Of a DNA stretch of 20,461 nt, positions 1 to 8,061 are shown piece after piece. How positions within the stretch are numbered: position 1 is the stretch's first letter; each line of letters starts with the position of its first letter. A model generated the notes under the pieces. The model saw only the letters and a list, made by a program, of their open reading frames with translations. It had not been told where the DNA came from and made no database searches. This DNA comes from CAZCPB01 sp964500365 (GTDB lineage: Bacteria > Planctomycetota > Phycisphaerae > Phycisphaerales > UBA1924). The position numbers and the translations under genes were made by a program. Where the stretch lies: assembly GCA_964500365.1 (NCBI GenBank), contig CAZCPB010000040.1, forward strand, positions 1 to 20,461, given 5' to 3'.

Positions 1-130
1 CGGCGAGTTCGGGGAGGAGGACGAGGTCCGCGCCCGCCGCGGCGGCGCGCCCGACGGCGTCGGCGATGAGGCGCTGGTTGCCCGGGAGATCGCCGACGGT
101 CGGGTTGATCTGGGCGAGGGCGATGCGCAT
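1..130 (-). CDS. nadE: NAD+ synthetase (glutamine-hydrolysing), N-terminal fragment
   Basis: The gene starts at ATG 130-128 on the minus strand and runs off the left edge, so only 43 residues are visible. They begin MRIALAQINPTVGDLPGN and continue to a GADLVLLPEL segment. This is the typical start of the nitrilase-fold glutaminase domain that precedes the synthetase domain in glutamine-dependent NadE. The Glu of LPEL is the expected first catalytic residue of the nitrilase Glu-Lys-Cys triad; the Lys and Cys lie outside the window. The full enzyme makes NAD+ from nicotinic acid adenine dinucleotide, ATP and glutamine-derived ammonia in the cytoplasm. No Shine-Dalgarno is present; TACCAT lies 7 bases before the ATG. 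A stand-alone nitrilase-family amidase is the main alternative, but the N-terminal signature favours NadE. Confidence 0.82.
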   Translation of the reverse strand, partial: MRIALAQINPTVGDLPGNQRLIADAVGRAAAAGADLVLLPELA

Positions 131-194
131 CCGTGGAATGGTAGTTGAGACGACTTCCCGAATCGCGCGCTCGCCGATGCTCGATAAGAATCGT

Positions 195-209
195 CCGCCC
201 CGGGGGCGG
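195..209 (-). terminator. possible hairpin after the membrane-protein gene pair
   Basis: CCGCCCC (195-201) and GGGGCGG (203-209) are complementary, with essentially no loop unless the inner pairs open. The minus-strand continuation is ACGATTCTT, which is only weakly T-rich. It lies in the 148-base gap between the flippase-like gene and nadE and could end transcription of the upstream pair. The evidence is weak. Confidence 0.25.
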
Positions 210-278
210 CGGGCGCGCTGAACGCGAACGGTTGCCACCCGCGCGGGTTCAGCACGTCGTGTGCGGGATGGCGCGTGA

Positions 279-1316
279 TCAGGGCGCCGGCGCCGATTCC
301 TTCTTCCAGCGCAGCAGCCGGTCGGGGCGGAGGTACGCCAGACCCAGCGCAGCGCCCGCGAGGTTGGTGATCAGCTCCGCGGCGCCGACGAGCAGTGCCG
401 CGGCGGCCAGCGACTCGGCGCCCTCGGTGCCGAAGAGCCACGCGGTGACGCCCTCGCGGGTGCCGAGCATGCCGCCGGGGCTGAAGATGCCGGTGAGGAA
501 GTAGGCGACGGTGGCCATGAGGGCGCGCCCGGGGGCGAGGTCCTGGTGCAGGACGCCCGCGATCACGATGAAGCGTGCGGCCTGCAGGCCGATGTCCACC
601 AGCCGCAGCGCGATCCCCGCGGCAACGGTGGGCGCGTGGGAGAGGATCGCGGCCCCGGAGTGGGCCTGGTCGAAGAAGCGCGAGCGAGCGAACCGCTGAC
701 CGAAGGGAAGGAACGCGGCGAGGCGTCGCAGCCTTGCCGCGCCGGCGGGGCCGTCGAGCGCACGCGCGACCAGGACGGTGGCGGCGCCGAGGGCGAGGAT
801 GCCCGCGCCGGTTGCCGCGAACCACGCCGCGTCTACGCGCTTCAGCCACAGCGTCGCGGCGCACGGCGGGATCAGCGCGGCAAAGAGCACCGCGCCCATC
901 GCGCCGAACCACGCCCCCACCGTCACGACCGGGATCCCGTCGCGCCGGTTGTGCACGATCAGGCGAGTGATGACGCCGATCTTGAAGGGGAGGTAGTTGA
1001 GGAAGGTGGCGAGCGCGTTGGTCGACAGCATGCCGCCGAGGTCGACCCGCTTGACGGGGCGGACGAGCACCCAGAAGACCAGCCCGTTCACGAAGAGGCT
1101 GGCGACGGAGAGCGCGAGGATGGCGGCGACCTCGCCCGCGCCGGCCTCGCGGAACCGCTCGATCTGCGCGCGGTTCTCGGGGCGGAGGGCGACTTTCACG
1201 CACCACACCAGCAGGGCGATGCCGGCGAGGAAGCCCAGGGCCTGGAGGGCGGCCCGTACGGCGGTGCGCGCCGAGGTCCCCGGGCCGCCCGGTGGCGCGG
1301 CGGGCGCATCGTTCAT
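279..1316 (-). CDS. flippase-like / LPG-synthase transmembrane-domain family membrane protein
   Basis: A 345-residue polytopic inner-membrane protein. Hydrophobic segments are seen near residues 25-45, 65-88, 128-150 and 165-185, with more in the C-terminal half. NALATFLNYLPFKIGVITRL (about residues 99-118) and FSPGGMLGTREGVTAWLF (starting near residue 279) resemble the conserved segments of the lysylphosphatidylglycerol synthase transmembrane-region (YbhN/AglD-like) family, in which a Gly-rich loop with a GxRE-type motif recurs. Such proteins are thought to move lipid-linked intermediates or be the membrane part of aminoacyl-lipid synthases; the soluble synthase domain is absent. The start ATG overlaps the stop of the upstream gene in an ATGA (1313-1316), so the two are probably co-translated. 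The pairing with a membrane glycosyltransferase fits a lipid-linked sugar pathway. The family call is by motif reading only. Confidence 0.68.
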   Translation of the reverse strand: MNDAPAAPPGGPGTSARTAVRAALQALGFLAGIALLVWCVKVALRPENRAQIERFREAGAGEVAAILALSVASLFVNGLVFWVLVRPVKRVDLGGMLSTNALATFLNYLPFKIGVITRLIVHNRRDGIPVVTVGAWFGAMGAVLFAALIPPCAATLWLKRVDAAWFAATGAGILALGAATVLVARALDGPAGAARLRRLAAFLPFGQRFARSRFFDQAHSGAAILSHAPTVAAGIALRLVDIGLQAARFIVIAGVLHQDLAPGRALMATVAYFLTGIFSPGGMLGTREGVTAWLFGTEGAESLAAAALLVGAAELITNLAGAALGLAYLRPDRLLRWKKESAPAP

Positions 1317-3619
1317 CGCGGCGCTCCGGGCGGGGGCGAGGGCGCGCCGGGGCGCGGCGGCACCTCGCGGAGCTGGCAGAGGATCCGCAGTTCGCCGGGC
1401 CAGTCATGGACGCGCATCGAATAGGTCGAGAGCCACGCGTCGATGGCGTCGTGCGTGACGAGCGGGTCGTACCAGCCGCTGGCGCGGAGGCGGGCGACCT
1501 CGGTCGGCGCGTACAGCACGTAGGACACGCCGCGGGCGCGGAGCTCGCGCGTCCAGGCCTCGGGGTCGAGCGGGTTGTTGCGGATGGCCTCGCCAAGGGG
1601 GGAGGCGTCGTAGGTCGTGTGGTAGAGCACGGGGACGGAGTAGTAGAAGGGCGTGGAGTCGCCGAGGAGGTAGACCGAGCCGGGGACGGTGCCCTGGAAC
1701 TGGAACGCCGGCGTCTCGCCGAGCAGGAGGTTGACGTAAGCGGTGATCGGGGCGTTCTGCATGGCGCGCTGGCGATCTTCAACGTCCGTGCCGCGCATGC
1801 CGACGGCGAAGAGCGAGCCGCTGAAGTACCCCGGGCCGGCCGTGAGCGAACCGTTGGGCGCGCCCTGCTGCTCGCGCGAGAAGATGACCAGCGATGCCGC
1901 GAGCTGCGCGGCGAGCGCGACCGCCGCCACGGCCCTCACCGCGCCGATGGGCACGCGCCACTCCGCAATCGCGGCGAGGCGGATCCCGATGAGCGCGGCG
2001 CCGGGGACCAGCAGCGGCAGGAGGAACCGAGCCTGGAGGTGCGTCGCGAAGAGCCATGCCGCGACCTGGGCCAGGAGCCCGACGAGGAGCAGTCCGGCGG
2101 GGCGGAGGGGCGGCGACCCCGCGCGGCGGAGGCACGACAACGCCGCGGCGAGCACCAGCGGGAAGAATGCGAAGTACTGCGGGTGCAGGGCCCCGCGATG
2201 ACGGGTGGACGCGAGCGCCGGCTCGCCGGGCTTGAGCGGTTCCTCCAGGATCAGCAGGGCGAGGCGGTCGGCGAGGGTGCCGTCGAAGCCGTGTGCCGCG
2301 GCGTAGCGGCTGGCTTGCTCGACGGTCCAGTGCGCGGTGCCGAAGATGCCGGTGGCGAAGGGGAAAACGGGGTTGCCGCCGGCCAGCCAGTTCCGCACCA
2401 TCCACGGCAAGAGCGCCGCGAGCGCGACGAGGGCGCCGGGGATCGCGGCCCGCGCCCATTCCCGGGCCGGGAGAGACCCGAAGAGCGCGACGGCCACGGG
2501 CGGGCCCGCGAAGAGAACGGCGGTGGGCTTGGCGCTGCAGGCGCAGGCCACGAGGAGGCCCGCGAGCGCTCCCCGGCGGCCCGCGGGGATCGAGCGGTCC
2601 AGGGCCGCGACCATCGCGCCTGCGAACATCGCCAGGGCCGCCATCTCGTTGTACGCCAGGGAGCCGACGACGACCGTCCACGGCGTCAGGAGCACGAGCC
2701 CGGACGCGGCGACAAAGGCGAGGCGCCCGCGCTCACTATCCGCGGGCGCGGCCGTCTCGGCCCGGCCTGCGACCAGGCCGCGCGCGAGGGTCCCGCTGAT
2801 CGCGGCGGCGAGGATCGCGGTGAACGCGTGGAGCACCTGCGCCGAGACCGCGCCCTGGCCGTCGAACGCCAGCAGGCCGGCGCCGATCGCGCCGGGGTCG
2901 GGGAAAGGGGGCGCGCCGGTGGCGACGGCCATGTGGAGAAACGCGGCCTCGACGTAGCCGGGGAGGTACGAGTACACGTTGTGCCTGAGGGGCGTGATCC
3001 GGCCGGCCTCGAACCACTCCTGCGGGAGCTGGAGGTGGTACGAGAGCGCATCGTAACCGCCGAACTCGGTCGCCCAGAGCCAGCCCGGCGGCTGGCATGC
3101 CGCGACCAGCAGGAGCGCGACCCCGGGCGCGACGATCAGGACGAGCGGGTCAACGCCGCTCCCCCGCGCGAGCCACCGTGCCAGCGTGGACCGTGAAAGG
3201 CTCCCTTCCCCGGGCGGTCCGCCGCGCTCCGCTGCGTTGGCGGCCGACGCGGCCTGGTGGACCAGCAGCGCGATGCCGGCGACGAGCGGGGCGATCGCCA
3301 CGAGACGTCCCGAGAGTCCCCACAGCACCCCGGCCCAGCCGATCGCGTGGCTGAGCGTGAGCATCAGGCCCAGCCCGAGGGCCGCCTGGATCGCCAGCGG
3401 GTTCCGCGCGCCGATATAGAGGCGGGCGCCGAGACGGCCGATCCCGATTGCCGCGAGGATGTACGCCAGCGCGGACCAGGAGGAGATGAGGTGTGCCGCG
3501 ACGGAGATCGCGCCGTCCGCGGCGGTCGAATTGGTTCCCAGGCCGGCGATGACCGCGACGGCGACGGCGAACGCGCCGACGGCGAGGGGGATCAGAAACT
3601 GGCGGGCGGTGGGTCTCAC
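1313..3619 (-). CDS. GT-C-type membrane glycosyltransferase-like protein
   Basis: A 768-residue protein from GTG 3619-3617, with an N-terminal membrane segment (about residues 9-27) and many further hydrophobic helices up to about residue 570. A periplasmic loop at about residues 183-200 reads TEFGGYDALSYHLQLPQEW, with acidic residues followed by YH. This layout recalls the first extracytoplasmic loop of GT-C (GT39/PMT/ArnT-like) enzymes, which use polyprenyl-phosphate sugars. PTAVLFAGPP and HLQARFLLPLLVPGA are further GT-C-like helices. The last roughly 150 residues form a soluble extracytoplasmic domain with LLGDSTPFYYSVPVLYHTTYD. No Shine-Dalgarno is evident; on the minus strand TATCCT (3656-3651) could be a -10 element. 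It overlaps the downstream flippase-like gene by 4 bases. Donor and acceptor cannot be told from sequence. Confidence 0.7.
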   Translation of the reverse strand: MRPTARQFLIPLAVGAFAVAVAVIAGLGTNSTAADGAISVAAHLISSWSALAYILAAIGIGRLGARLYIGARNPLAIQAALGLGLMLTLSHAIGWAGVLWGLSGRLVAIAPLVAGIALLVHQAASAANAAERGGPPGEGSLSRSTLARWLARGSGVDPLVLIVAPGVALLLVAACQPPGWLWATEFGGYDALSYHLQLPQEWFEAGRITPLRHNVYSYLPGYVEAAFLHMAVATGAPPFPDPGAIGAGLLAFDGQGAVSAQVLHAFTAILAAAISGTLARGLVAGRAETAAPADSERGRLAFVAASGLVLLTPWTVVVGSLAYNEMAALAMFAGAMVAALDRSIPAGRRGALAGLLVACACSAKPTAVLFAGPPVAVALFGSLPAREWARAAIPGALVALAALLPWMVRNWLAGGNPVFPFATGIFGTAHWTVEQASRYAAAHGFDGTLADRLALLILEEPLKPGEPALASTRHRGALHPQYFAFFPLVLAAALSCLRRAGSPPLRPAGLLLVGLLAQVAAWLFATHLQARFLLPLLVPGAALIGIRLAAIAEWRVPIGAVRAVAAVALAAQLAASLVIFSREQQGAPNGSLTAGPGYFSGSLFAVGMRGTDVEDRQRAMQNAPITAYVNLLLGETPAFQFQGTVPGSVYLLGDSTPFYYSVPVLYHTTYDASPLGEAIRNNPLDPEAWTRELRARGVSYVLYAPTEVARLRASGWYDPLVTHDAIDAWLSTYSMRVHDWPGELRILCQLREVPPRPGAPSPPPGAPR

Positions 3620-3660
3620 GCGGGGGTCGGCGTCCGGGGCAGCGCGGCTTAGGATATCGG
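3620..3660. promoter_or_regulatory. 41-base divergent intergenic region with overlapping -10-like hexamers
   Basis: Only 41 bases separate the GTG of the leftward membrane operon from the ATG of the rightward Fur-family gene. TAGGAT at 3650-3655 lies 5 bases before the Fur ATG, and its complement reads TATCCT (3656-3651), a -10-like hexamer for the leftward gene. AGGA at 3651-3654 could instead be a Shine-Dalgarno for the Fur-family gene. No convincing -35 box is seen on either strand. Overlapping signals suggest linked expression, but this is inference. Confidence 0.35.
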
Positions 3661-4128
3661 ATGCCGCTCAAGCCGCTCGACACGCGCCCCGGGCCCGGGC
3701 TCGAGATCATCGAGCCCCTGTGCGCCGTGTTCCGGCGGAAGCTGCGGCAGGAGGGGCTGAAGTACACGCCCGAGCGGGCCCAGATCCTGGACGCGATCAT
3801 CCGGAAGGAGGGGCTGTTCGAGGCCGAGGGCCTGCAGCGGGAGCTCCGCGCGGGCGGGTTCCGTGTTTCGAAGGCGACGGTGTACCGGACCATCAAGCTG
3901 CTGCAGGACGCGGGGATCATCCAGCAGGTGCTGCTGGACCCGGAACAGTCGCACTACCAGCTCGTGTACGGCCGGCGTCCGCACGACCTGCTGGTGCGGA
4001 CGGACACGCACGAGGCGGTCGAGATCGACGTGCCGGAGTTGATAGCGATCCGGGACCGGCTGTGCGCCGAGCACGGACTCAGCCCCGTCGGGCACCGGTT
4101 CACGGTGTACGCGACGCGGGCGGGGTGA
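3661..4128 (+). CDS. Fur-family transcriptional regulator, zinc-cysteine-less variant
   Basis: A 155-residue protein of normal Fur length. The N-terminal winged helix is clear: LKYTPERAQILDAI (33-46) and the recognition region VSKATVYRTIKLLQDAGII (69-87). The dimerisation/metal domain follows, but where typical Fur has HHDHLIC-x-x-C the sequence is RRPHDLLVRTDTHEAVEI (105-122): both cysteines of the first CxxC are replaced (R113, T116). No C-terminal CxxC is present, and the protein ends soon after HRFTVYATRAG. H108, E121 and H145 remain where regulatory metal ligands are expected. It is probably a DNA-binding repressor with one metal site or altered sensing. Fur, Zur and PerR cannot be separated. 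AGGA 3651-3654 may be the ribosome site. It is divergent from the membrane-glycosylation operon, which it may regulate. Confidence 0.85.
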   Translation: MPLKPLDTRPGPGLEIIEPLCAVFRRKLRQEGLKYTPERAQILDAIIRKEGLFEAEGLQRELRAGGFRVSKATVYRTIKLLQDAGIIQQVLLDPEQSHYQLVYGRRPHDLLVRTDTHEAVEIDVPELIAIRDRLCAEHGLSPVGHRFTVYATRAG

Positions 4129-4205
4129 GGCAGGGCCGGATTCTCGCCCCGTTTCGCCTCTCCGCCCCCCCGCCCCCACCCCTGCACCCTGCAACGATCA
4201 CCCCC

Positions 4206-4688
4206 ATGACCCTCCAGCACGTTCAGGTCATCATGCAATCGATCGCCAGCACGGCGATCGCGGCGTCGTTCCTCTTTGCCGCGGTGCAGTTCCGTGCGTA
4301 CCGGCGCGCCCAGTACGTGGCGAACTTCTCGAAGCTGGTCGAGCTGCAGATGTCGCTGCGGCGGATGCGGGTGGACGATCCGGACCTGGCGAAGGTGTAC
4401 CGCGACGACGTCGAGGGGCTGGAGTCGGACAAGGAGATCCGCGAGTACTTCTTCAACCTGATGCAGCTCTCGGTCTTCGAGATCGCGTGGTTCAGCTACA
4501 AGAACGGGCAGATCCCGGCGGACTACTTCAAGAGCTGGGACACGCGGATGCGGATCGTGGCCTCGGAGCCTTCCTTCCGGAGGATGATGGACCGGCGGGC
4601 GATGAAGTTCCTGCACGACGACTTCCAGAGGTACATGCACGAGCACCACGCGCCGCCGCCGAAGAAAGACGGCGCGCTCAAGGCGTGA
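4206..4688 (+). CDS. small membrane-anchored protein of unknown function
   Basis: A 160-residue protein starting at ATG 4206; the reading frame is open much further upstream, but that part overlaps the Fur-family gene in another frame. One hydrophobic helix (about residues 9-28, IMQSIASTAIAASFLFAAVQ) is followed by a basic segment RAYRRAQ and a soluble, charged, helical domain with LRRMRVDDPDLAKVYRDD and REYFFNLMQLSVFEIAWF. Aromatic residues are abundant in the middle, and the tail is basic and Pro-rich (APPPKKDG). This shape is seen in several uncharacterised single-pass proteins, and I do not recognise a named family with confidence. No Shine-Dalgarno is visible. It follows the Fur-family gene by 77 bases on the same strand and may be co-transcribed. 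Confidence 0.75.
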   Translation: MTLQHVQVIMQSIASTAIAASFLFAAVQFRAYRRAQYVANFSKLVELQMSLRRMRVDDPDLAKVYRDDVEGLESDKEIREYFFNLMQLSVFEIAWFSYKNGQIPADYFKSWDTRMRIVASEPSFRRMMDRRAMKFLHDDFQRYMHEHHAPPPKKDGALKA

Positions 4689-4866
4689 GTTCGCGTACTC
4701 ATCCCGGGCACAGGGGGGAGAGGTTCATCGCGGCGCGTACGAGCACCGGCGAGAGGGGACCAGGGCGGGGCCGGCGCGGAGCGGGCAAGTCCGCCCACAG
4801 TTCACGCGCGGAGCTCCCGGGCTCAGTCCCGGGCGGGGTACGCCCCCGGTTCCGGTGGGATTCTGG

Positions 4867-4895
4867 TTGGGCCCGGCGCCAATCCCGGATAGGTT
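4867..4895 (+). promoter_or_regulatory. candidate promoter directly before the first beta-helix gene
   Basis: TTGGGC (4867-4872), a 17-base spacer and TAGGTT (4890-4895) are followed by 6 bases and then ATG 4902. No Shine-Dalgarno is present, so a leaderless transcript is possible. The rest of the 213-base gap (4689-4901) holds only short GC-rich self-complementary stretches, such as CCCGGG around 4818 and 4832, with no clear terminator. Confidence 0.35.
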
Positions 4896-4901
4896 GGTTC
4901 C

Positions 4902-6077
4902 ATGCAAAGCCATAAACCCCATCGTCGCGTCGTGGTAGCCTCCCTGCTTGCTGCGGTCCTGGTCGCGTCTCTGGTCGTCGCGGGGCCCCTCGATCCGCCG
5001 GCCGGCCCCATCACCGGCACGTACAAGACGCTCACAGAGGTCGAGCCGCGGACGCCGCTGGCGCAGTCGCAGGTCCCGATCACCATCTCGCAGCCGGGGT
5101 CGTACTACCTCACCGGCAATCTCTTTGCGCCCCAGCTGGTCGCGGCGATCATCACCGTGAACGCGCCGGGCGTCACGCTCGACCTCAACGGTTTCCAGAT
5201 CGACGGTGCGACCGACGTCGGCGAGGCGACGAACGCGATCAAGATCAACGCGGTGGGGGCAGGGTGCAGGGTTCTGCACGGCTCGGTGATCGACGCGACG
5301 GGGAACGGCGTCCAGTGCGACGCGCCGGACTGCTCGTTCACGGACGTCCGGATCGCGCAGTGCGCGCTCGACGGGCTCAATGTCGGAGCGGAGGTGCTCG
5401 TGGAGCGGTGCACCTTCACGGAGAACGGCGGCGACGGGCTCGACGGGGGCAGCACGATTCGGTCCGTGGTTCGCGCCTGCATGGCCAAAGGCAACGGCGG
5501 GACCGGCTTCGAGATCAACGGCGCCGTTGAGAACTGCGTCGCCGGCAACAACGGCGGACCCGGCTTCAACGGGGGGGGCACGTTCACCCGCTGTGACTCA
5601 TCCCAGAACGACTCCGACGGGATGAGCATTTTCGGCGGCATCGTTTCCGAGTGCTCCGCCGGCGCGAACGGCGGCTGCGGGATCCGCATCGGCAATAACG
5701 TGACGGTGACCGGCTGCAACTCGCGCGTCAACTCCGGACCCGGCATCATCATGAGCTGGCGGGGCGTGGCGCTCAACAACAATTGCGCCGAGAACGGCGG
5801 GACTTTCCCGCACACCCAGTCCAACATCGTGGTGGAGGGCAACAACAACCGCGTCGAAGGCAACACCTGCACCGACGCTCTGCGCGGCATCGAGGTGACC
5901 GGCACGGGCAACCTCATCATCCGAAACACCTGCGCCGCCAATACCACGAACTGGTCCATCGTCGCCAACAACAAGGTCGGCCCCATCGTCGCGGCGCCCA
6001 ACAGCGTCGCCATCAGCGGCGACACCGGCGGCGCGGGCGTCGGTTCGACCAACGCCTGGGCGAACATCACGTACTGA
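4902..6077 (+). CDS. secreted right-handed parallel beta-helix protein (paralogue 1)
   Basis: A 391-residue protein with a basic N-terminus and a strong signal peptide (hydrophobic core about 10-26), probably cut at ALVVA|GP-like position 27/28. The mature chain begins GPLDPPAGPIT, a start shared with the next gene. ISQPGSYYLTGNL and GVTLDLNGFQI introduce a ladder of short Gly/Asn-rich coils, each with recurring CxxxxNGGxG-type units (for example CVAGNNGGPGF), typical of NosD/pectate-lyase-like beta-helices. The end, NTCAANTTNWSIVANNKVGP, matches the C-terminal cap of the paralogue. No catalytic residues, anchor or dockerin tail are seen. Such proteins usually act outside the cell, in adhesion or polysaccharide binding or cleavage; the substrate is unknown. 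Confidence 0.85.
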   Translation: MQSHKPHRRVVVASLLAAVLVASLVVAGPLDPPAGPITGTYKTLTEVEPRTPLAQSQVPITISQPGSYYLTGNLFAPQLVAAIITVNAPGVTLDLNGFQIDGATDVGEATNAIKINAVGAGCRVLHGSVIDATGNGVQCDAPDCSFTDVRIAQCALDGLNVGAEVLVERCTFTENGGDGLDGGSTIRSVVRACMAKGNGGTGFEINGAVENCVAGNNGGPGFNGGGTFTRCDSSQNDSDGMSIFGGIVSECSAGANGGCGIRIGNNVTVTGCNSRVNSGPGIIMSWRGVALNNNCAENGGTFPHTQSNIVVEGNNNRVEGNTCTDALRGIEVTGTGNLIIRNTCAANTTNWSIVANNKVGPIVAAPNSVAISGDTGGAGVGSTNAWANITY

Positions 6078-6147
6078 GCGCCGGCCCGCTCCACCATCTT
6101 CGAGGAATTCGTAGGGATACCCACGACGATCGTGTATGGTGAGAACC

Positions 6148-7284
6148 ATGACGCACACCACACGAACCACAGCGGCCCTCACCCTCGCCGCGATCGCCAC
6201 GATCATCGGAGCCACCATCGTCACCGCCGGCCCCCTCGACCCGCCCGCCGGGCCGATCACGGCCACCCCCGGGCCCGAGCCGCGCACCGCCGTCAACGCG
6301 ACCAACACCCCGGGCGACAGCGACGCATCGCCCAGCCTTTTCAAGATCACCCAGCCCGGCTCCTACTACCTCACCGGCAACATCACCGGCGTTGTGGGAA
6401 AGCACGGGATCGAGATCGTGACCAGCGGGGTCACTCTCGACCTCAACGGCTTTCACCTCCTGGGCGTTGCGGGTTCGCTCGACGGCGTGGGCATCTCGCT
6501 CGAGGGCCTCAGCCTGATCACGGTCGTTAACGGCTCGGATCGAAACTGGGGACGCAACGGCGTGGGACTCGGGAGCCTGAGCGGTGTGCTCGGCGGCCGC
6601 ATCGAGGGCGTGGTCGCCAGCGGCAATACGTACTCCGGAATCTCCGCGGGCAAGTCCTTCACGGTGGTCAATTGTTCGGCGAACGCCAACGCGAGCCACG
6701 GAATCAGCACCGGTCAAGGGTGCGCCATCACCAACTGCTCGACGTACGACAACACCGGGAGCGGAGTCTGGACCAGCCAGAGCGCTGTCCTGAACTGCTC
6801 GTCAATGCAGAATGCCGGTGATGGCATCAGCTCCTTCGGCGGCTGCACGATCACCGGCTGCACTGTGTACACCAACGCCGGCAACGGCATCACCGGCTCT
6901 TACTCGGCCACTATCAGCGGCTGTTCCGTCTCGTACAACAGCCTCGACTGCATCCTCTGCGGCGACCGGAGTGTCATCCGCGGCAACACCTGCGAGGGTG
7001 GCGGCTGGAACGCCGACGGCGCGGGCATCCGCGTCACCGGCACCGACAACCGCATCGAGGGCAATCACTGCACGGTCTCCGACCGCGGCGTCGACGTGGA
7101 CGCGCCCGGCAACATCATCATCCAGAATACGTGCGCGGGTAACACCACCGACTGGACCATCGTCGTCAACAACATGTTCGGCCCGATCATCGACCGCCGC
7201 GGCGCGGGGGGCGCTGCGGTCAACGGATTCTCGGGAGCAGACGCCCTCGCCAGCACGCACCCCAACGCCAACTTCTCCTATTGA
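6148..7284 (+). CDS. secreted right-handed parallel beta-helix protein (paralogue 2)
   Basis: A 378-residue protein from ATG 6148. An in-frame ATG at 6136 is less likely because it would sit inside the TATGGT hexamer (6135-6140) and has no ribosome site, whereas GGTGAG (6139-6144) precedes 6148. The signal peptide is probably cut at 27/28, giving a mature start GPLDPPAGPIT identical to the upstream gene. The block ITQPGSYYLTGNITG, then GVTLDLNGFHL, leads into coils built on C-x-x-x-x-N repeats (CSANANASHGI, CSTYDNTGSGV, CSMQNAGDGI). The C-terminal cap NTCAGNTTDWTIVVNNMFGP again matches paralogue 1. No membrane anchor or dockerin tail is seen. The head-to-tail arrangement, 70 bases apart, points to tandem duplication. 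Confidence 0.86.
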   Translation: MTHTTRTTAALTLAAIATIIGATIVTAGPLDPPAGPITATPGPEPRTAVNATNTPGDSDASPSLFKITQPGSYYLTGNITGVVGKHGIEIVTSGVTLDLNGFHLLGVAGSLDGVGISLEGLSLITVVNGSDRNWGRNGVGLGSLSGVLGGRIEGVVASGNTYSGISAGKSFTVVNCSANANASHGISTGQGCAITNCSTYDNTGSGVWTSQSAVLNCSSMQNAGDGISSFGGCTITGCTVYTNAGNGITGSYSATISGCSVSYNSLDCILCGDRSVIRGNTCEGGGWNADGAGIRVTGTDNRIEGNHCTVSDRGVDVDAPGNIIIQNTCAGNTTDWTIVVNNMFGPIIDRRGAGGAAVNGFSGADALASTHPNANFSY

Positions 7285-7333
7285 ATCTATCCCTTCACCA
7301 CTCGAACCCGCGCACCGCTCAAAGGACGCCGCC

Positions 7334-7984
7334 GTGAAACTCACCGTCATCACCGCCGTTCTCACCCTCCCCGCGGTCGCCTTGGCCCAGATCTCCGACG
7401 TAGTCGACCCCCGCAAGCACGCCTGGGGCGAGAACATCGGATGGATCAACTGCCGCGATGCGGGAACTCCCGAGGCCTCCCGCGGTCTGGTGATCCTGGG
7501 CGATCACCTGGGCGGGCTTCTGTGGGGAGAGAACGTCGGCTGGATTTCTCTGGGCTCCAGCGTGTCATCGATCGACGGCCCTTACTCCAACGCCGACGGC
7601 GCGGGCCACGGCGTGAACCTCGACCCGGTCACCGGCCACCTTTCCGGTTACGCCTGGGGAGAGAACATCGGCTGGATCAACTTCGGCGGGGGTGCGCTCG
7701 CCACTCCACCTCTGCCCGCGCGCATCGATTTCGCTGCCATGCGATTGCGCGGCTACGCGTGGGGCGAGAACGTGGGCTGGATCAACCTCGACGACTCCGA
7801 CGCGTTCGTCGGCCTCCGATGCTTCTCCGACTTCAACGGCGACGAGTTCGTGAACGGCGACGACTTCGACGAGTTTGTCGCACTCTTCGAGCTGGGCGAT
7901 GCGTCAGCCGACGTCAACCGCGACGGCTTCGTCAACGGCGACGATTTCGACGAGTTCGTCGCGGCGTTCGTGGCGGGGTGCTGA
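7334..7984 (+). CDS. secreted WGEN-repeat protein with GC-type dockerin tail
   Basis: A 216-residue protein from GTG 7334, chosen because AAAGGA (7321-7326) sits 7 bases upstream and the resulting MKLTVITAVLTLPAVALAQ is a clean signal peptide. The mature chain holds four repeats of the type WGEN-I/V-GWI (AWGENIGWINC, LWGENVGWISL, AWGENIGWINF, AWGENVGWINL), spaced by loops of varying length. The last 51 residues (166-216) are two EF-hand-like dockerin motifs (DFNGDEFVNGDD and DVNRDGFVNGDD, 27 residues apart) ending in a terminal Gly-Cys. It follows the second beta-helix gene by 49 bases and may share its transcript. The WGEN repeat recurs in secreted bacterial proteins but has no firm function that I know of. 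The tail probably links the protein to a surface partner. Confidence 0.83.
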   Translation: MKLTVITAVLTLPAVALAQISDVVDPRKHAWGENIGWINCRDAGTPEASRGLVILGDHLGGLLWGENVGWISLGSSVSSIDGPYSNADGAGHGVNLDPVTGHLSGYAWGENIGWINFGGGALATPPLPARIDFAAMRLRGYAWGENVGWINLDDSDAFVGLRCFSDFNGDEFVNGDDFDEFVALFELGDASADVNRDGFVNGDDFDEFVAAFVAGC

Positions 7985-8061
7985 CGGAATGTCGCGCGCG
8001 GCCGCCCGGAGCGCACGGGCGTGCGAGGCGCTGGAGCAGATTCAGTTAAGCAGCGCGGCCC

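Noticed and set aside
1292..3196. Very long plus-strand open frame (634 codons) opposite the membrane glycosyltransferase gene
   Set aside because: It is antisense to a protein with clear membrane and GT-C features, is extremely Arg/Glu/Gly-rich without any domain, and is an expected artefact of high-GC third positions.
5105..6163. 352-codon minus-strand frame opposite the first beta-helix gene
   Set aside because: Low-complexity Pro/Ser/Thr translation with no domain; the plus-strand beta-helix has a signal peptide and repeats.
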